NCBI GenBank assembly: GCA_018402235.1
Contig: JAGYJJ010000002.1
Location: 28,069-92,068 of the forward strand
Origin: Candidatus Nanopelagicales bacterium
GTDB lineage: Bacteria; Actinomycetota; Actinomycetes; S36-B12
Length of the DNA: 64,000 nt
Reading direction: 5' to 3'
Shown here: one piece after another, positions 52,151 through 63,257 of the stretch
Numbering within the stretch: the stretch's first letter is position 1
Layout of the letters: each line of letters opens with the position of its first letter
The notes under the pieces: model-generated
What the model saw: only the letters and a program-made list of their open reading frames with translations
The model's database searches: none
What the model was told of the DNA's origin: nothing
Program-made: the position numbers and the translations under genes

Positions 52151-53770
52151 TTAGTCCCTCGAATCGCGCAGCAGCCCGTAGGTCAAGGCATCCTCGAGTG
52201 CCCGCCAGGACGCTGCGATCACATTCTCATGCACGCCCAGGGTGGTCCATTCGCGGTTGCCGTCGGACGTGGACACAAGTACACGCGTCACACTGGCTGT
52301 GCCCGAGGTGTCGGCGCGCGAGGTGTCCGAAGCGCCCTTCTCCAGAATGCGCACCTTGTAATCGATGAGCTCGAGCGGCTCGAGTTGCGGATACAACGAG
52401 ATCACCGCCGAACGCAATGCCTTGTCCAACGCGTTCACCGGCCCATTGCCCTCCGCAGTACTGATCATCCGCTCGCCCTTGGCCCGCACTTTGACCGTCG
52501 CTTCGGTTCGGACCTGCCCATCGGCGTCCTGCTCCACGATGGTGCGCCAGGACTCCACCTCGAAACGCCGTTCCTGCTCATCGGCACCCATCAAGATCAA
52601 TTCGAACGACGCATCGGCCGCCTCGAAAGTCCAGCCCTTGGATTCGAGGTCCTTGACCGTCTCGACCACACGCATCACGCGGTCCTTGTCCCCGCTGAGG
52701 TCGTAACCCAGTTCCCTACCCTTCATCTCCACAGAGGCTCGGCCAGCCATTTCGGTGACGAGAACTCGTTGATCGCCACCCACTAACGCCGGATCAATGT
52801 GGTTGTAAAGCTCAGGGTTTATCTTCAGCGCCGATGCATGCAACCCGGCCTTATGGGCGAAGGACGAAACGCCTGCATACGCCTGATGCGTATCGGGTGC
52901 GATGTTCGCAATCTCAGCGATCGCATGAGCTATCCGTCGGGTCTGGGCAAGTTTGCCACCCGGAAGACACTCAATGCCCATCTTCAATTCCAGATTCGCC
53001 ACGACAGAGAACAGATCGGCGTTGCCGGTTCGCTCCCCGTAGCCGTTCGCGGTGCACTGAACGTGTGTGACACCAGCCGATACAGCTGAAACGGTGTTCG
53101 CAACCGCGCACGCAGTGTCGTCTTGACAATGAATGCCCAGACGCACGCCCGAACGCTGTGCAACATCGTTGACGATCTCGGCCATGCCCAGCGGCAGCAT
53201 TCCGCCGTTCGTGTCACACAGCACACCCACATCCGCGCCCGCTTCAGCGGCTGCCACCAACAAGCGCACGCCGTAATCCGAATCGTGCTTGTACCCGTCG
53301 AAGAAGTGCTCCATATCCACGAATACGCGTCGGCCCTCGCCCACCAGGAAGGCCACGGTGTCGCGGATCATCGCTTCATTCTCATCAAGCGTGGTCTTGA
53401 GTGCCTGCTCCACATGCCACACATCGCTTTTCGCCACCAACGTGATGACCGGTGCTCCCGAATCCAGCAGTGCCCGCACCTGCTGGTCCTCGTGAACCGC
53501 CACCCCCGCCTTGCGCGTAGCGCCGAAGGCAACGAGCTGGGCGTTATTCAAGGTCAACTCCGTCTGCGCGCGAGCGAAGAACTCGGTGTCCTTCGGCAAT
53601 GCACCAGGCCAGCCGCCCTCAATGAAACCCACGCCGTAGTCGTCCAACAACCGCGCCACCGCGAGTTTGTCGTTCACCGAGTACGAGATCCCCTCACGCT
53701 GGGCACCATCGCGCAGCGTGGTGTCGTACACGTGAAAGGCATCGCTTGGCTTGTGCAGCGCGCTGGTCAT
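52151..53770 (-). CDS. cimA: (R)-citramalate synthase
   Basis: 539 aa from ATG 53770 (TSALHKPSDAF), preceded by AGAAGGA. VYDTTLRDGAQREGISYSVNDKLAVARLLDDYGVGFIEGGWPGALPKDTEFF is the CimA-type DRE-TIM barrel start, distinct from LeuA. LGIHCQDDTACAVANTVSAVSAGVTHVQCTANGYGERTGNADL gives the HxH-like and GNAD motifs. A C-terminal allosteric LeuA-dimer domain follows. It condenses pyruvate and acetyl-CoA for a threonine-independent isoleucine route. Preceded by an Ile-codon leader peptide and a terminator. Confidence 0.93.
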   Translation of the reverse strand: MTSALHKPSDAFHVYDTTLRDGAQREGISYSVNDKLAVARLLDDYGVGFIEGGWPGALPKDTEFFARAQTELTLNNAQLVAFGATRKAGVAVHEDQQVRALLDSGAPVITLVAKSDVWHVEQALKTTLDENEAMIRDTVAFLVGEGRRVFVDMEHFFDGYKHDSDYGVRLLVAAAEAGADVGVLCDTNGGMLPLGMAEIVNDVAQRSGVRLGIHCQDDTACAVANTVSAVSAGVTHVQCTANGYGERTGNADLFSVVANLELKMGIECLPGGKLAQTRRIAHAIAEIANIAPDTHQAYAGVSSFAHKAGLHASALKINPELYNHIDPALVGGDQRVLVTEMAGRASVEMKGRELGYDLSGDKDRVMRVVETVKDLESKGWTFEAADASFELILMGADEQERRFEVESWRTIVEQDADGQVRTEATVKVRAKGERMISTAEGNGPVNALDKALRSAVISLYPQLEPLELIDYKVRILEKGASDTSRADTSGTASVTRVLVSTSDGNREWTTLGVHENVIAASWRALEDALTYGLLRDSRD

Positions 53771-53791
53771 GCTTCCTTCTCTCTTCGTCAT

Positions 53792-53888
53792 CAAAAAAGC
53801 CCCTCGCTGGGCGAAGGGCTGCGCGTCGAGGTGAATCGACGCGCTAGGTAATGATGATGATGGTGCTGGTGATCGCGGACGCGATCAC
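53792..53888 (-). promoter_or_regulatory. Isoleucine-codon transcription attenuator upstream of cimA
   Basis: In minus-strand order: leader ORF (53844-53888), a 9-bp hairpin GCGCGTCGA/TCGACGCGC abutting its stop (53821-53844), then a terminator AGCCCTTCGC-CCA-GCGAGGGGCT (53798-53820) followed by six T (53793-53798). The terminator lies ~22 nt before the cimA start. The GTG of the leader is itself inside a hairpin GTGATCGCG/CGCGATCAC (53869-53888). Layout fits ribosome-mediated attenuation responding to charged tRNA-Ile; the antiterminator pairing is not clear. Confidence 0.8.
53844..53888 (-). CDS. cimA leader peptide, Ile-rich (MIASAITSTIIIIT)
   Basis: 14 codons, GTG start, TAG stop. Six of the 14 residues are Ile, four consecutive (ATC ATC ATC ATT) just before the last Thr and stop, ahead of an intrinsic terminator and an isoleucine-pathway gene. 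Too short for the ORF track. No strong ribosome-binding site is seen, which is the main weakness; a near-leaderless start is possible if the -10-like CAGACT at 53914-53929 is used. Confidence 0.75.
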   Translation of the reverse strand: MIASAITSTIIIIT

Positions 53889-53913
53889 GCTGGAGCGGGG
53901 GGTTCTCACGCCC

Positions 53914-53929
53914 CAAGTCTGCCACACCC
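53914..53929 (-). promoter_or_regulatory. Candidate cimA promoter module (copy of the rplS one)
   Basis: CAAGTCTGCCACACCC (minus: GGGTGTGGCAGACTTG) is identical to 19213-19228. On the minus strand CAGACT would be the -10, placing the transcript start ~20 nt before the leader peptide. The 22-bp repeat array lies directly upstream. Role is inference. Confidence 0.4.
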
Positions 53930-54029
53930 CGCGAACCTCCCCGCGTGGAACCGCGAACCTCCCCGCGTGGAACCGCGAACCTCCCCGCGTGGAACCGCGA
54001 ACCTCCCCGCGTGGAACCGCGAACCTCCC
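53930..54029. repeat. 22-bp tandem repeat array between ilvE and cimA leader
   Basis: Four perfect copies of CGCGAACCTCCCCGCGTGGAAC (53930-53951, 53952-53973, 53974-53995, 53996-54017) plus a 12-nt partial copy CGCGAACCTCCC. It ends 3 nt from the ilvE stop codon. The core CGAACCTCCCC recurs in the trmD-rplS gap. Four identical units imply recent expansion or selection. Confidence 0.95.
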
Positions 54030-54032
54030 TTT

Positions 54033-55155
54033 TCAGCAGATGGCGTGCAGCCAGTTGTGACGATCGGGGATCGCACCGGTCTGAATGTCCAAGAGTTCTT
54101 GCCGAAGACGCGAGGTGACCGGGCCGGTGCCACCGTCGCCCACCAGCCACGAGCCGCTCATGCGCGACTTCACTTCTCCCACCGGGGTGATGACAGCCGC
54201 CGTTCCGCAGGCGAACACCTCTGTGATCTCCCCCGACGCACATCCGCTTTTCCAGTCCTCGACGCTGATCTCGCCTTCATCGGCTCGGATGCCAAGATCG
54301 GCAGCAACCGTCAGGAGCGAATCGCGCGTGATGCCCGGCAGCAAGGATCCGGTCAGGCGCGGGGTGAGTAGTCGCGCGGAATCACCTGAGCCCGTAAACG
54401 AAGTACAGGTTCATGCCACCCATTTCCTCGATCCACTTGCGTTCTGCGGCATCGAGCCACACCACCTGATCGCAACCGTGCTGGGCAGCTTCCGCCTGCG
54501 CGATTAATGATGCGGCGTAGTTCCCAGCGCACTTCGCTTCACCAGTGCCACCTGGTGCAGCCCGCACGTAGTCGTCGGACAACCACACACTCACCGGCTT
54601 CACGCCCTTGGGGAAGTACGCGCCAGCGGGCGAGGCGATTAATAAGTACTCATAAGCATTCGCCGGCTTCACGCCCAAGCCAATCTCGGTCGAGAACATG
54701 AACGGACGCAAATACAACGACTTCTCCGCGTCCCCTGGCACCCAGTCGCGATCAGCCCGCACCAGCGCCTCGATGCTGCCGACGAACAACTCCTCGGGAA
54801 GTTCGGCCATCGCCAGACGCCGCGCAGATGCAGCGAAACGCTGGGCGTTACGGAACGGCCGGAAGGTCTTGATGGAGCCGTCGGCGTGACGGTAGGCCTT
54901 CAGGCCCTCGAAGATCGCTTGCCCATAGTGGATGAAATTCGTAGCCGGATCGAGCAAGAGGGGTCCGTACGCGACCAGTTCAGCGTCGTGCCAGCCCCTG
55001 TCAGCAGTCCACTTGACCCGAACCATGTTGTCGGTGAAACGGCGCCCGAACCCGGGATCCGCAAGAACGGCCTCGCGCTCAGCAGCAGGCAAAGGAGAAG
55101 CAGATGGGTTGAGCGTGATGTCCCACAGCCCTGTGCCAGCGTCGGTCGCGGTCAT
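54033..55155 (-). CDS. ilvE: Branched-chain amino acid aminotransferase (one frameshift)
   Basis: Reconstructed to ~374 aa, normal for actinobacterial IlvE. PLP Lys is in [34 protein letters not shown] and [24 protein letters not shown] are class IV blocks. The first frame ends YGLR at 54382; the next resumes [48 protein letters not shown]. One extra base at 54391-54393 (CCC/GGG run) explains this. Last step in Leu, Ile and Val synthesis. Confidence 0.9.
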
Positions 55156-55164
55156 AGCGGAAAC

Positions 55165-56217
55165 TTACCGGCCGGCGGTAGCCAGCGCTCCTGCTGCGAG
55201 CGCATCACCGATCTGCGACGTCGAACGAACGACATCGCCCCGCGATTCAAGGTCGGCCGCCACGGCAGCCTCGACCCAGCCAGCCGCCTCGGTCTCACCC
55301 ACGTGATCAAGAAGCATTGCCAGCGACATGACGGTGGCAGTCGGATCGGCCTTACCTTGGCCCGCAATATCGGGAGCCGAACCGTGCACCGGCTCAAACA
55401 TCGACGGATTCGAGCGAGAAGGATCGATGTTGCCGCTTGCGGCAAGTCCGATTCCCCCGCCAATGGCTGCACCGATGTCGGTCAGGATGTCGCCGAAGAG
55501 GTTGTCGGTCACTACAACGTCGAATCGATCCGGATTGGTGATGAAAAACATCGACGCCGCATCGACGTGCTGGTAATCCGTGGCCACTTCGGGATACTCC
55601 GCGGCCACCCGATCGAAAGTCCGCTTCCACAGGGAACCGGCGTTCACCAGCACATTTGTCTTGTGAACCAAGGTCACGTGCTTGCGTCGCTTCATTGCCC
55701 GATCGAAGGCATCGCGCACGATGCGTTCCACACCGAACGCAGTATTCAGACTCTCTTCGACGGCTACTTCCTGCGGAGTGTCCTTACGCAGCACTCCGCC
55801 AGCGCCTACGTAGGGCCCCTCAGTACCTTCGCGACAGACGACGAAGTCGATTGTCTTGCCACCGGCGAGCGGACCGGTGATACCTGGGTACAACTTCACT
55901 GGTCGCAGGTTCACGTGGTGGTCCATCACGAAGCGCAGCGGCAGCAGTACGCCACGCTCCAGGACACCTGGCGGTACCGATGGATCTCCGATTGCACCGA
56001 GCAAGATCGCGTCGAACGTTCGTAATTCCTCGACCACCGATTCCGGCAGCAGGTCGCCTGTGGAGTTGTAGCGACGTGCCCCCAGGTCGTACTCCGTGGT
56101 GGTCACCTCAAGGCCGGCTGCTGGGGCGATGACCTCCAGCACCTTCATGGCCTCAGCCACCACCTCTGTGCCAATGCCGTCACCAGGGATCAATGCGAGA
56201 TTCAGATTGCGCGCCAT
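55165..56217 (-). CDS. leuB: 3-isopropylmalate dehydrogenase
   Basis: 350 aa from ATG 56217 ([26 protein letters not shown]); the track's longer start is rejected for lack of similarity. [62 protein letters not shown] and [32 protein letters not shown] are the isocitrate/isopropylmalate dehydrogenase blocks. No strong ribosome site; a TACCCT at ~10 nt upstream suggests a nearly leaderless mRNA. Confidence 0.94.
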   Translation of the reverse strand: MARNLNLALIPGDGIGTEVVAEAMKVLEVIAPAAGLEVTTTEYDLGARRYNSTGDLLPESVVEELRTFDAILLGAIGDPSVPPGVLERGVLLPLRFVMDHHVNLRPVKLYPGITGPLAGGKTIDFVVCREGTEGPYVGAGGVLRKDTPQEVAVEESLNTAFGVERIVRDAFDRAMKRRKHVTLVHKTNVLVNAGSLWKRTFDRVAAEYPEVATDYQHVDAASMFFITNPDRFDVVVTDNLFGDILTDIGAAIGGGIGLAASGNIDPSRSNPSMFEPVHGSAPDIAGQGKADPTATVMSLAMLLDHVGETEAAGWVEAAVAADLESRGDVVRSTSQIGDALAAGALATAGR

Positions 56218-56298
56218 GGGGCGCAAGGGTAACGACCCACGAAGGAGCACAATGTTTGCATAGTCGAAGACCCCAACAGATGATGGAAGTGATACGCC

Positions 56299-56511
56299 AT
56301 GGCTCGCAAACGTTGGACTGACCTCACGCCAGGACAACAGACAGCCGTCCTTATTGGGGCTTCCGTCCAACTGTCGCTCGCCGCCACCGCATGGGTGGAC
56401 CTCGCCAAGCGCCCCAGAGATGTCGTCCGCGGACCCAAGCCGCTCTGGGCCGCCGCCATCGCGGTCAATTTCCTAGGGCCGATCGCCTACTTCGTCGCTG
56501 GCCGGCGCTGA
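56299..56511 (+). CDS. Small PLDc_N-like two-TM membrane protein
   Basis: 70 aa. [69 protein letters not shown]: two hydrophobic helices joined by a basic loop with the RPxxxVRGPKxLWAxxxxxNFxGPxxYFxxGRR pattern of the phospholipase D nuclease N-terminal family. Function unknown. Ends 12 nt before the leuA leader peptide and diverges from leuB. Confidence 0.75.
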   Translation: MARKRWTDLTPGQQTAVLIGASVQLSLAATAWVDLAKRPRDVVRGPKPLWAAAIAVNFLGPIAYFVAGRR

Positions 56512-56523
56512 TAGCCTCTGCGC

Positions 56524-56565
56524 ATGCGTTCGTTCCTGCTCCTTCGCAGCCGCGGCGAGGCCTAG
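56524..56565 (+). CDS. leuA leader peptide, Leu-rich (MRSFLLLRSRGEA)
   Basis: 13 codons, ATG to TAG, with three consecutive Leu codons (CTG CTC CTT), directly before a set of alternative hairpins and the leuA start. The ribosome site is weak. Such leader peptides have been predicted before leuA in other Actinobacteria. Confidence 0.8.
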   Translation: MRSFLLLRSRGEA

Positions 56566-56619
56566 ACACCGGCCTCCTCGTCGCGGGGGTGCTGCGTGGC
56601 CGGTTCCCGGCCCTTTCTC
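56557..56619 (+). promoter_or_regulatory. leuA transcription attenuator with three alternative hairpins
   Basis: Pause stem GAGGCC (56557-56562)/GGCCTC (56571-56576). Antiterminator ACCGGCC (56568-56574)/GGCCGGT (56598-56604). Terminator GGCCGG (56598-56603)/CCGGCC (56607-56612) with loop TTC and a weak CTTTCTC tail. The arms overlap, so pause and terminator exclude the antiterminator, as in classical attenuation. The leader peptide stop sits inside the pause hairpin loop. Confidence 0.8.
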
Positions 56620-56625
56620 ACCTAG

Positions 56626-58380
<1,755 letters not shown>

Positions 58381-58390
58381 TCTTCGGGGG

Positions 58391-59977
58391 CTACGCGGAC
58401 AACGAGACGAACCGACCAGAGTGCGCCCCGATCTTCTCGGAAATCGAGTCCACCAACTCGGCTGGAATGGCCGAGTCGACGCTCAACACCATGAGCGAGT
58501 GATCGGTGTCGTCCCGGCTCACCTGCATACCGCCGATGTTGATGTCTGCTCCGCCCAGAAGGTTGCCAACGATGCCTACAACACCGGGCTTGTCGTGATA
58601 GCGGTAGAAGGCAAGGTGGTCGTTGACCGGGACATCCACATCGAAGCCATCCACCTCGACGATCTTTCCCTGGTGGCGTGGGCCCGCAACGGTGCCACCC
58701 ACGCACACCTTCACGCCATCCGTGAGCGTCAAAAGAACGCGGACCAGCGAACGGTGATCTCCGCTATTCGCATCCGTCGTGAGCGCCACTTCCACTCCGC
58801 GTTGCTCGGCGATAACAGGTGCGTTCACGTAAGAAACGGGATCATGAACGAGCATCTGGAAGACACCCTTGAGGGCGGAGAGTTCCAGAACGCGCACGTC
58901 GTGTTCGACAACTTCTCCCAGGACCTCGATGTCGACCCGCTCGACTGCTGCAGGTGCCAGTCCGCACGCGATCGCACCGATTTGCTCAGCCAGCGGCAGT
59001 AACTGCTTGACGTCGTCCTCGATCTGACCGCCTTGGACGTTCACCGCGTCCGGCACAAGTTCGCCAGCGAGCGCTAAGCGAACAGACTTGGCAACAGCGA
59101 TGCCGGCCTTCTCCTGGGCTTCGTCAGTCGATGCCCCAAGGTGCGGAGTTGCGACGACGTTTTCAAGGGTGAACAGCGGCGAGTCAGTACAGGGCTCTTT
59201 CGCATACACATCCAGACCCGCACCGGCAACGCGCCCATCGGCTAGCGCCTTGTAGAGAGCATCTTCGTCGATGATGCCACCGCGGGCCGCATTGATGATG
59301 TGAACGGTCGGCTTGACCTTGGAAAGCGCTTCGTCGCCGATGAGACCTACCGTTTCGGGTGTCTTGGGCAGATGAACGGTGATGAAGTCGGCCTCGGCAA
59401 GGAGTTCATCCAAAGTGACCATCCGCACACCCAGTTGCGCCGCACGGGCCGGCTGAACGTAGGGGTCATAAGCGATGAGGTTCACCCCGAAAGCCGCTAG
59501 CCGCTGCGCAACCAGGATGCCGATCCGACCCAATCCCACAATGCCAACGGTCTTGTCTGCAACCTCAACACCGGTGTACTTCGAGCGCTTCCACTCTCCA
59601 CGGTGCAGGGCGGAATTTGCGGGAACGATGTTTCGAGCGCTCGCGAGCAGAAGACCCACGGCCAGTTCGGCTGCGCTAACAATGTTGGAGGTGGGCGCGT
59701 TGACCACCATCACCCCGGCTTGGGTTGCCGCCTTGACATCGACGTTATCTAGCCCGACGCCGGCCCGGGCTATCACCTTCAGGCGCTTGGCAGCTGCGAT
59801 CGCCTCGGCATCGACCTTCGTAGCCGAGCGCACCAAGATGGCGTCGACATCGACAATTGCCGGCAACAGTTCATCGCGGTTGGCTCCATCGCATTGAATG
59901 ATCTCGAAATCCGGACCTAGTGCCTCAACTGTGGCAGGAGACAACTCTTCAGCAATAAGAACGCGTGATGTGGGCAC
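58391..59977 (-). CDS. serA: D-3-phosphoglycerate dehydrogenase
   Basis: 528 aa from GTG 59977, the long form with ASB and ACT domains. NAD site VGIVGLGRIGILVAQRLAAFG; catalytic INAARGGIIDEDAL and VVATPHLGASTDEAQEKAG (His); the ACT end is DKPGVVGIVGNLLGGADINIGGMQVSRDD. First step of serine synthesis. TAGGAT ends 6 nt before GTG 59977, so the mRNA may be leaderless. Next to the leu/ilv genes, as in mycobacteria. Confidence 0.95.
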   Translation of the reverse strand: MPTSRVLIAEELSPATVEALGPDFEIIQCDGANRDELLPAIVDVDAILVRSATKVDAEAIAAAKRLKVIARAGVGLDNVDVKAATQAGVMVVNAPTSNIVSAAELAVGLLLASARNIVPANSALHRGEWKRSKYTGVEVADKTVGIVGLGRIGILVAQRLAAFGVNLIAYDPYVQPARAAQLGVRMVTLDELLAEADFITVHLPKTPETVGLIGDEALSKVKPTVHIINAARGGIIDEDALYKALADGRVAGAGLDVYAKEPCTDSPLFTLENVVATPHLGASTDEAQEKAGIAVAKSVRLALAGELVPDAVNVQGGQIEDDVKQLLPLAEQIGAIACGLAPAAVERVDIEVLGEVVEHDVRVLELSALKGVFQMLVHDPVSYVNAPVIAEQRGVEVALTTDANSGDHRSLVRVLLTLTDGVKVCVGGTVAGPRHQGKIVEVDGFDVDVPVNDHLAFYRYHDKPGVVGIVGNLLGGADINIGGMQVSRDDTDHSLMVLSVDSAIPAELVDSISEKIGAHSGRFVSLSA

Positions 59978-60011
59978 CAACTGATCCTAGCGGCGGCTGA
60001 ACGTTTCGCAT

Positions 60012-61241
60012 TCAGCGGCGATCGCCGCGTGACTTAGACCACGCCGTGAAAGACGTGATGGAGCCCGAGTGGGGACGGCGCAGCCAGGGCCACGGTTGAA
60101 CCTGCGAAGGTTGTGCAGTTGATGTCACGCGCCGCCAACCAGGAACTGGCGTGAATGTCACAGCGAAAGCGCCGAGCGATATCAGCACCTCTGCTACATC
60201 ACCTCGATAGATGTGCAGCGACCGGCGCTGCGCTAGATCGGCGAGCGCTTCGGTAAGGAACACCAGACGCAGGTACGACAACCGCAGCCGGCGAAGAAGC
60301 GGTTCGTCGAAGATGAATACCACCGGCACATGGGGATTGGCCCGCAGCGCTGGGTCGTCGTCCCCCAGACTCTCTGCGGTCAACCACACGAAGCCGGGAT
60401 CAGCGACGGTGACGGGCTCGCGTGGGCCAGCTGTTGCCTCAACGTCAGTGTCGCGACGCATACGCGGGTCAACGAAGGACCGCGGTTCGGGGACTATCTC
60501 GTCGGGCCACCCCTCGATCGGACAGTCGCTGGCTAGTGGACACCTACCGCACAGCTCAGGAGCGCGTTTGCGCACCTGCCACCGTGAGAAGCCGTAGGGC
60601 TTACCGGTCAAGGCTCCGACCGTCCACTGCCAACCCGACCGATTGGCTGCGCGCGAACCATCGAGCAGATGCCGGAAGAAAAGATCCTCTCCGTCGCGCC
60701 AGCCCCAGCCCTCGCGCACCGTCCAGTGGGATGCCAGCCACATGCGCGCCTGATTCGTCAGATACCCAGCTCGCGTCAGTTCCTGCCACGACTCCTGCAG
60801 GCACGCGGCCTCGGTGTCCCAGGGATTGCGTTCGGGAGGTCCGTCCTCACGCACCGTATAACGCAACGAACGTTTAGTGGCATCCCCCAAACGGGCGTAG
60901 AGATGGCGGGCGTACTCCTGCCACAGCAGTTCATCGCGGAACTTCTCAACATCGACGCTGGGTCCACCGGCAACGAAGTCGTAGACGCGAGGCAACTGCA
61001 GCAGACCATGGCGAATGTAGGGCGACAGACCCGAGGCCCCGCGGGCCGCAACAGGCAGCACCGTGTTCCTGCGCCGCGCATAGCCGGCTACGTCAAATGC
61101 TTGTAGTGCCGCATCGGCCGCTTGCTGTCCGCCGTGTATCGGAGCACCCGCGGGATCACCACTGGCCAGATCCCCCAGATGCTCGCGCACCCACGTGAGA
61201 ACGTTCTGGCGACCCAGATCCGGCGTGGGTAGCGACTTCAT
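60012..61241 (-). CDS. Photolyase/cryptochrome-like protein with permuted domain order and Cys cluster
   Basis: 409 aa from ATG 61241. FAD-binding domain first (~35-240): SGLSPYIRHGLLQLPRVYDF, FRDELLWQEYARHLYARLG, GYLTNQARMWLASHWTVR and ANRSGWQWTVGALTGKPYGFSRWQVRKRAPELCGRCPLASDCP. The Cx2Cx5C, with an earlier Cys, could bind an Fe-S cluster. A Rossmann-like photolyase domain follows at the C-terminus: FVWLTAESLGDDDPALRANPHVPVVFIFDE..LVFLTEALADLAQRRSLHIYRGDVAEVL. This is the reverse of the normal order. Light-driven DNA repair or sensing is inferred. Upstream is a DUF2256 gene. Confidence 0.75.
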   Translation of the reverse strand: MKSLPTPDLGRQNVLTWVREHLGDLASGDPAGAPIHGGQQAADAALQAFDVAGYARRRNTVLPVAARGASGLSPYIRHGLLQLPRVYDFVAGGPSVDVEKFRDELLWQEYARHLYARLGDATKRSLRYTVREDGPPERNPWDTEAACLQESWQELTRAGYLTNQARMWLASHWTVREGWGWRDGEDLFFRHLLDGSRAANRSGWQWTVGALTGKPYGFSRWQVRKRAPELCGRCPLASDCPIEGWPDEIVPEPRSFVDPRMRRDTDVEATAGPREPVTVADPGFVWLTAESLGDDDPALRANPHVPVVFIFDEPLLRRLRLSYLRLVFLTEALADLAQRRSLHIYRGDVAEVLISLGAFAVTFTPVPGWRRVTSTAQPSQVQPWPWLRRPHSGSITSFTAWSKSRGDRR

Positions 61242-61251
61242 CACTGCACCT

Positions 61252-61632
61252 TCATGGTCGGGCCTTGCGAATCCGGATTGGCCCCTTGGCGGTCGACGGA
61301 TCGACCACTTGTCCCTTCTGGGTGATCTCCACATTGCCGGATGCAACAAGCCTGCGCGCTGCGCGGCGAGCCGGCTCCATCAAGGTGCGCCAGTCGTCTC
61401 CCCCAACCGCTTGCGCTGCTTCGCTCGGACAGATGCTCGCATCGTGCGCCCGCGCTTCCAGCAACTCGATGATCGTGTTCTCAAGAACCACATCGGCTTC
61501 GCTCACCCGACGCTTGCGGCACGCGTCAGAGCAGAAGCGCACGTCATCCCAGTTACGTTCCCAGGACTTGCGCCAGGCCATTTCCCGGCCACAGGACTTA
61601 CATACCTTCGTGTCCCCTGCTCGGCCAGGCAT
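61252..61632 (-). CDS. DUF2256 and DUF3253 domain protein
   Basis: 126 aa. N-terminal DUF2256: [33 protein letters not shown] (four Cys, zinc-finger-like). C-terminal DUF3253 (~50-120): [64 protein letters not shown], a winged-helix-like fold. DUF2256 genes commonly neighbour cryptochrome/photolyase genes, so a link to the downstream gene, 10 nt away, is likely. No strong ribosome site before ATG 61632. Confidence 0.85.
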   Translation of the reverse strand: MPGRAGDTKVCKSCGREMAWRKSWERNWDDVRFCSDACRKRRVSEADVVLENTIIELLEARAHDASICPSEAAQAVGGDDWRTLMEPARRAARRLVASGNVEITQKGQVVDPSTAKGPIRIRKARP

Positions 61633-61650
61633 GTAGTGGTTGCCAGCGCC

Positions 61651-62712
<1,062 letters not shown>

Positions 62713-62732
62713 CTATCGGGGCACGGGGTGAG

Positions 62733-63257
62733 TCACGCCGTGCGGTCGACCGGTCGCAGCGACCGTTCGCTGATGGAGCGCGAACCTCGGCCCACCGCCA
62801 CCAGCCCCGACTTGACCAGCTCGGTCACGCCGAATGGCTCGAGAACCCGCAAGAGAGCTTCGAGTTTGTCGTGCGCACCGGTGGCTTCGATGGTCACTGC
62901 ATCGTTGCTGACGTCGACCACTTTCGCCCGGAACAACTGCACCGTCTCCAGGATGTGCGAACGGGTGTCGAGATTCGCCTTGACTTTGACAAGCATAATT
63001 TCTCGCTGAACGGAGGAGTCCTCATCGAGCTCCACGATCTTGAGCACGTTGATGAGCTTGTTGAGCTGCTTGGTCACTTGCTCGAGCGGCAGCCGGTCCA
63101 CGTTCACCACGATCGTCATTCGAGAAACATCGGGCAGTTCGGTGGGCCCCACAGCGAGCGACTGGATGTTGAATCCGCGGCGAGAGAACAAACTTGCAAC
63201 CCGCGCGAGCACGCCGGGCTTGTCCTCTACGAGGACGGACAGTGTGTGCCTGGTCAT
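62733..63257 (-). CDS. ilvN: Acetolactate synthase regulatory (small) subunit
   Basis: 174 aa. N-terminal ACT domain [70 protein letters not shown] starts the C-terminal domain. Confers valine feedback on IlvB. The start overlaps the ilvB stop (TGATG). Confidence 0.96.
   Translation of the reverse strand: MTRHTLSVLVEDKPGVLARVASLFSRRGFNIQSLAVGPTELPDVSRMTIVVNVDRLPLEQVTKQLNKLINVLKIVELDEDSSVQREIMLVKVKANLDTRSHILETVQLFRAKVVDVSNDAVTIEATGAHDKLEALLRVLEPFGVTELVKSGLVAVGRGSRSISERSLRPVDRTA

Noticed and set aside
53930-54029. CRISPR array
   Set aside because: Units are directly contiguous 22-bp repeats with no spacers, and no cas genes are nearby.
53851-54060. Plus-strand ORF starting MMMMVLVIADAITLERG through the repeat array
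   Set aside because: It is the reverse complement of the Ile-codon run plus the 22-bp repeats. The minus-strand leader peptide with terminator explains the sequence better.
54886-56025. 379-aa plus-strand ORF opposite leuB and ilvE
   Set aside because: Shadow of two well-supported enzymes; no recognisable domain.
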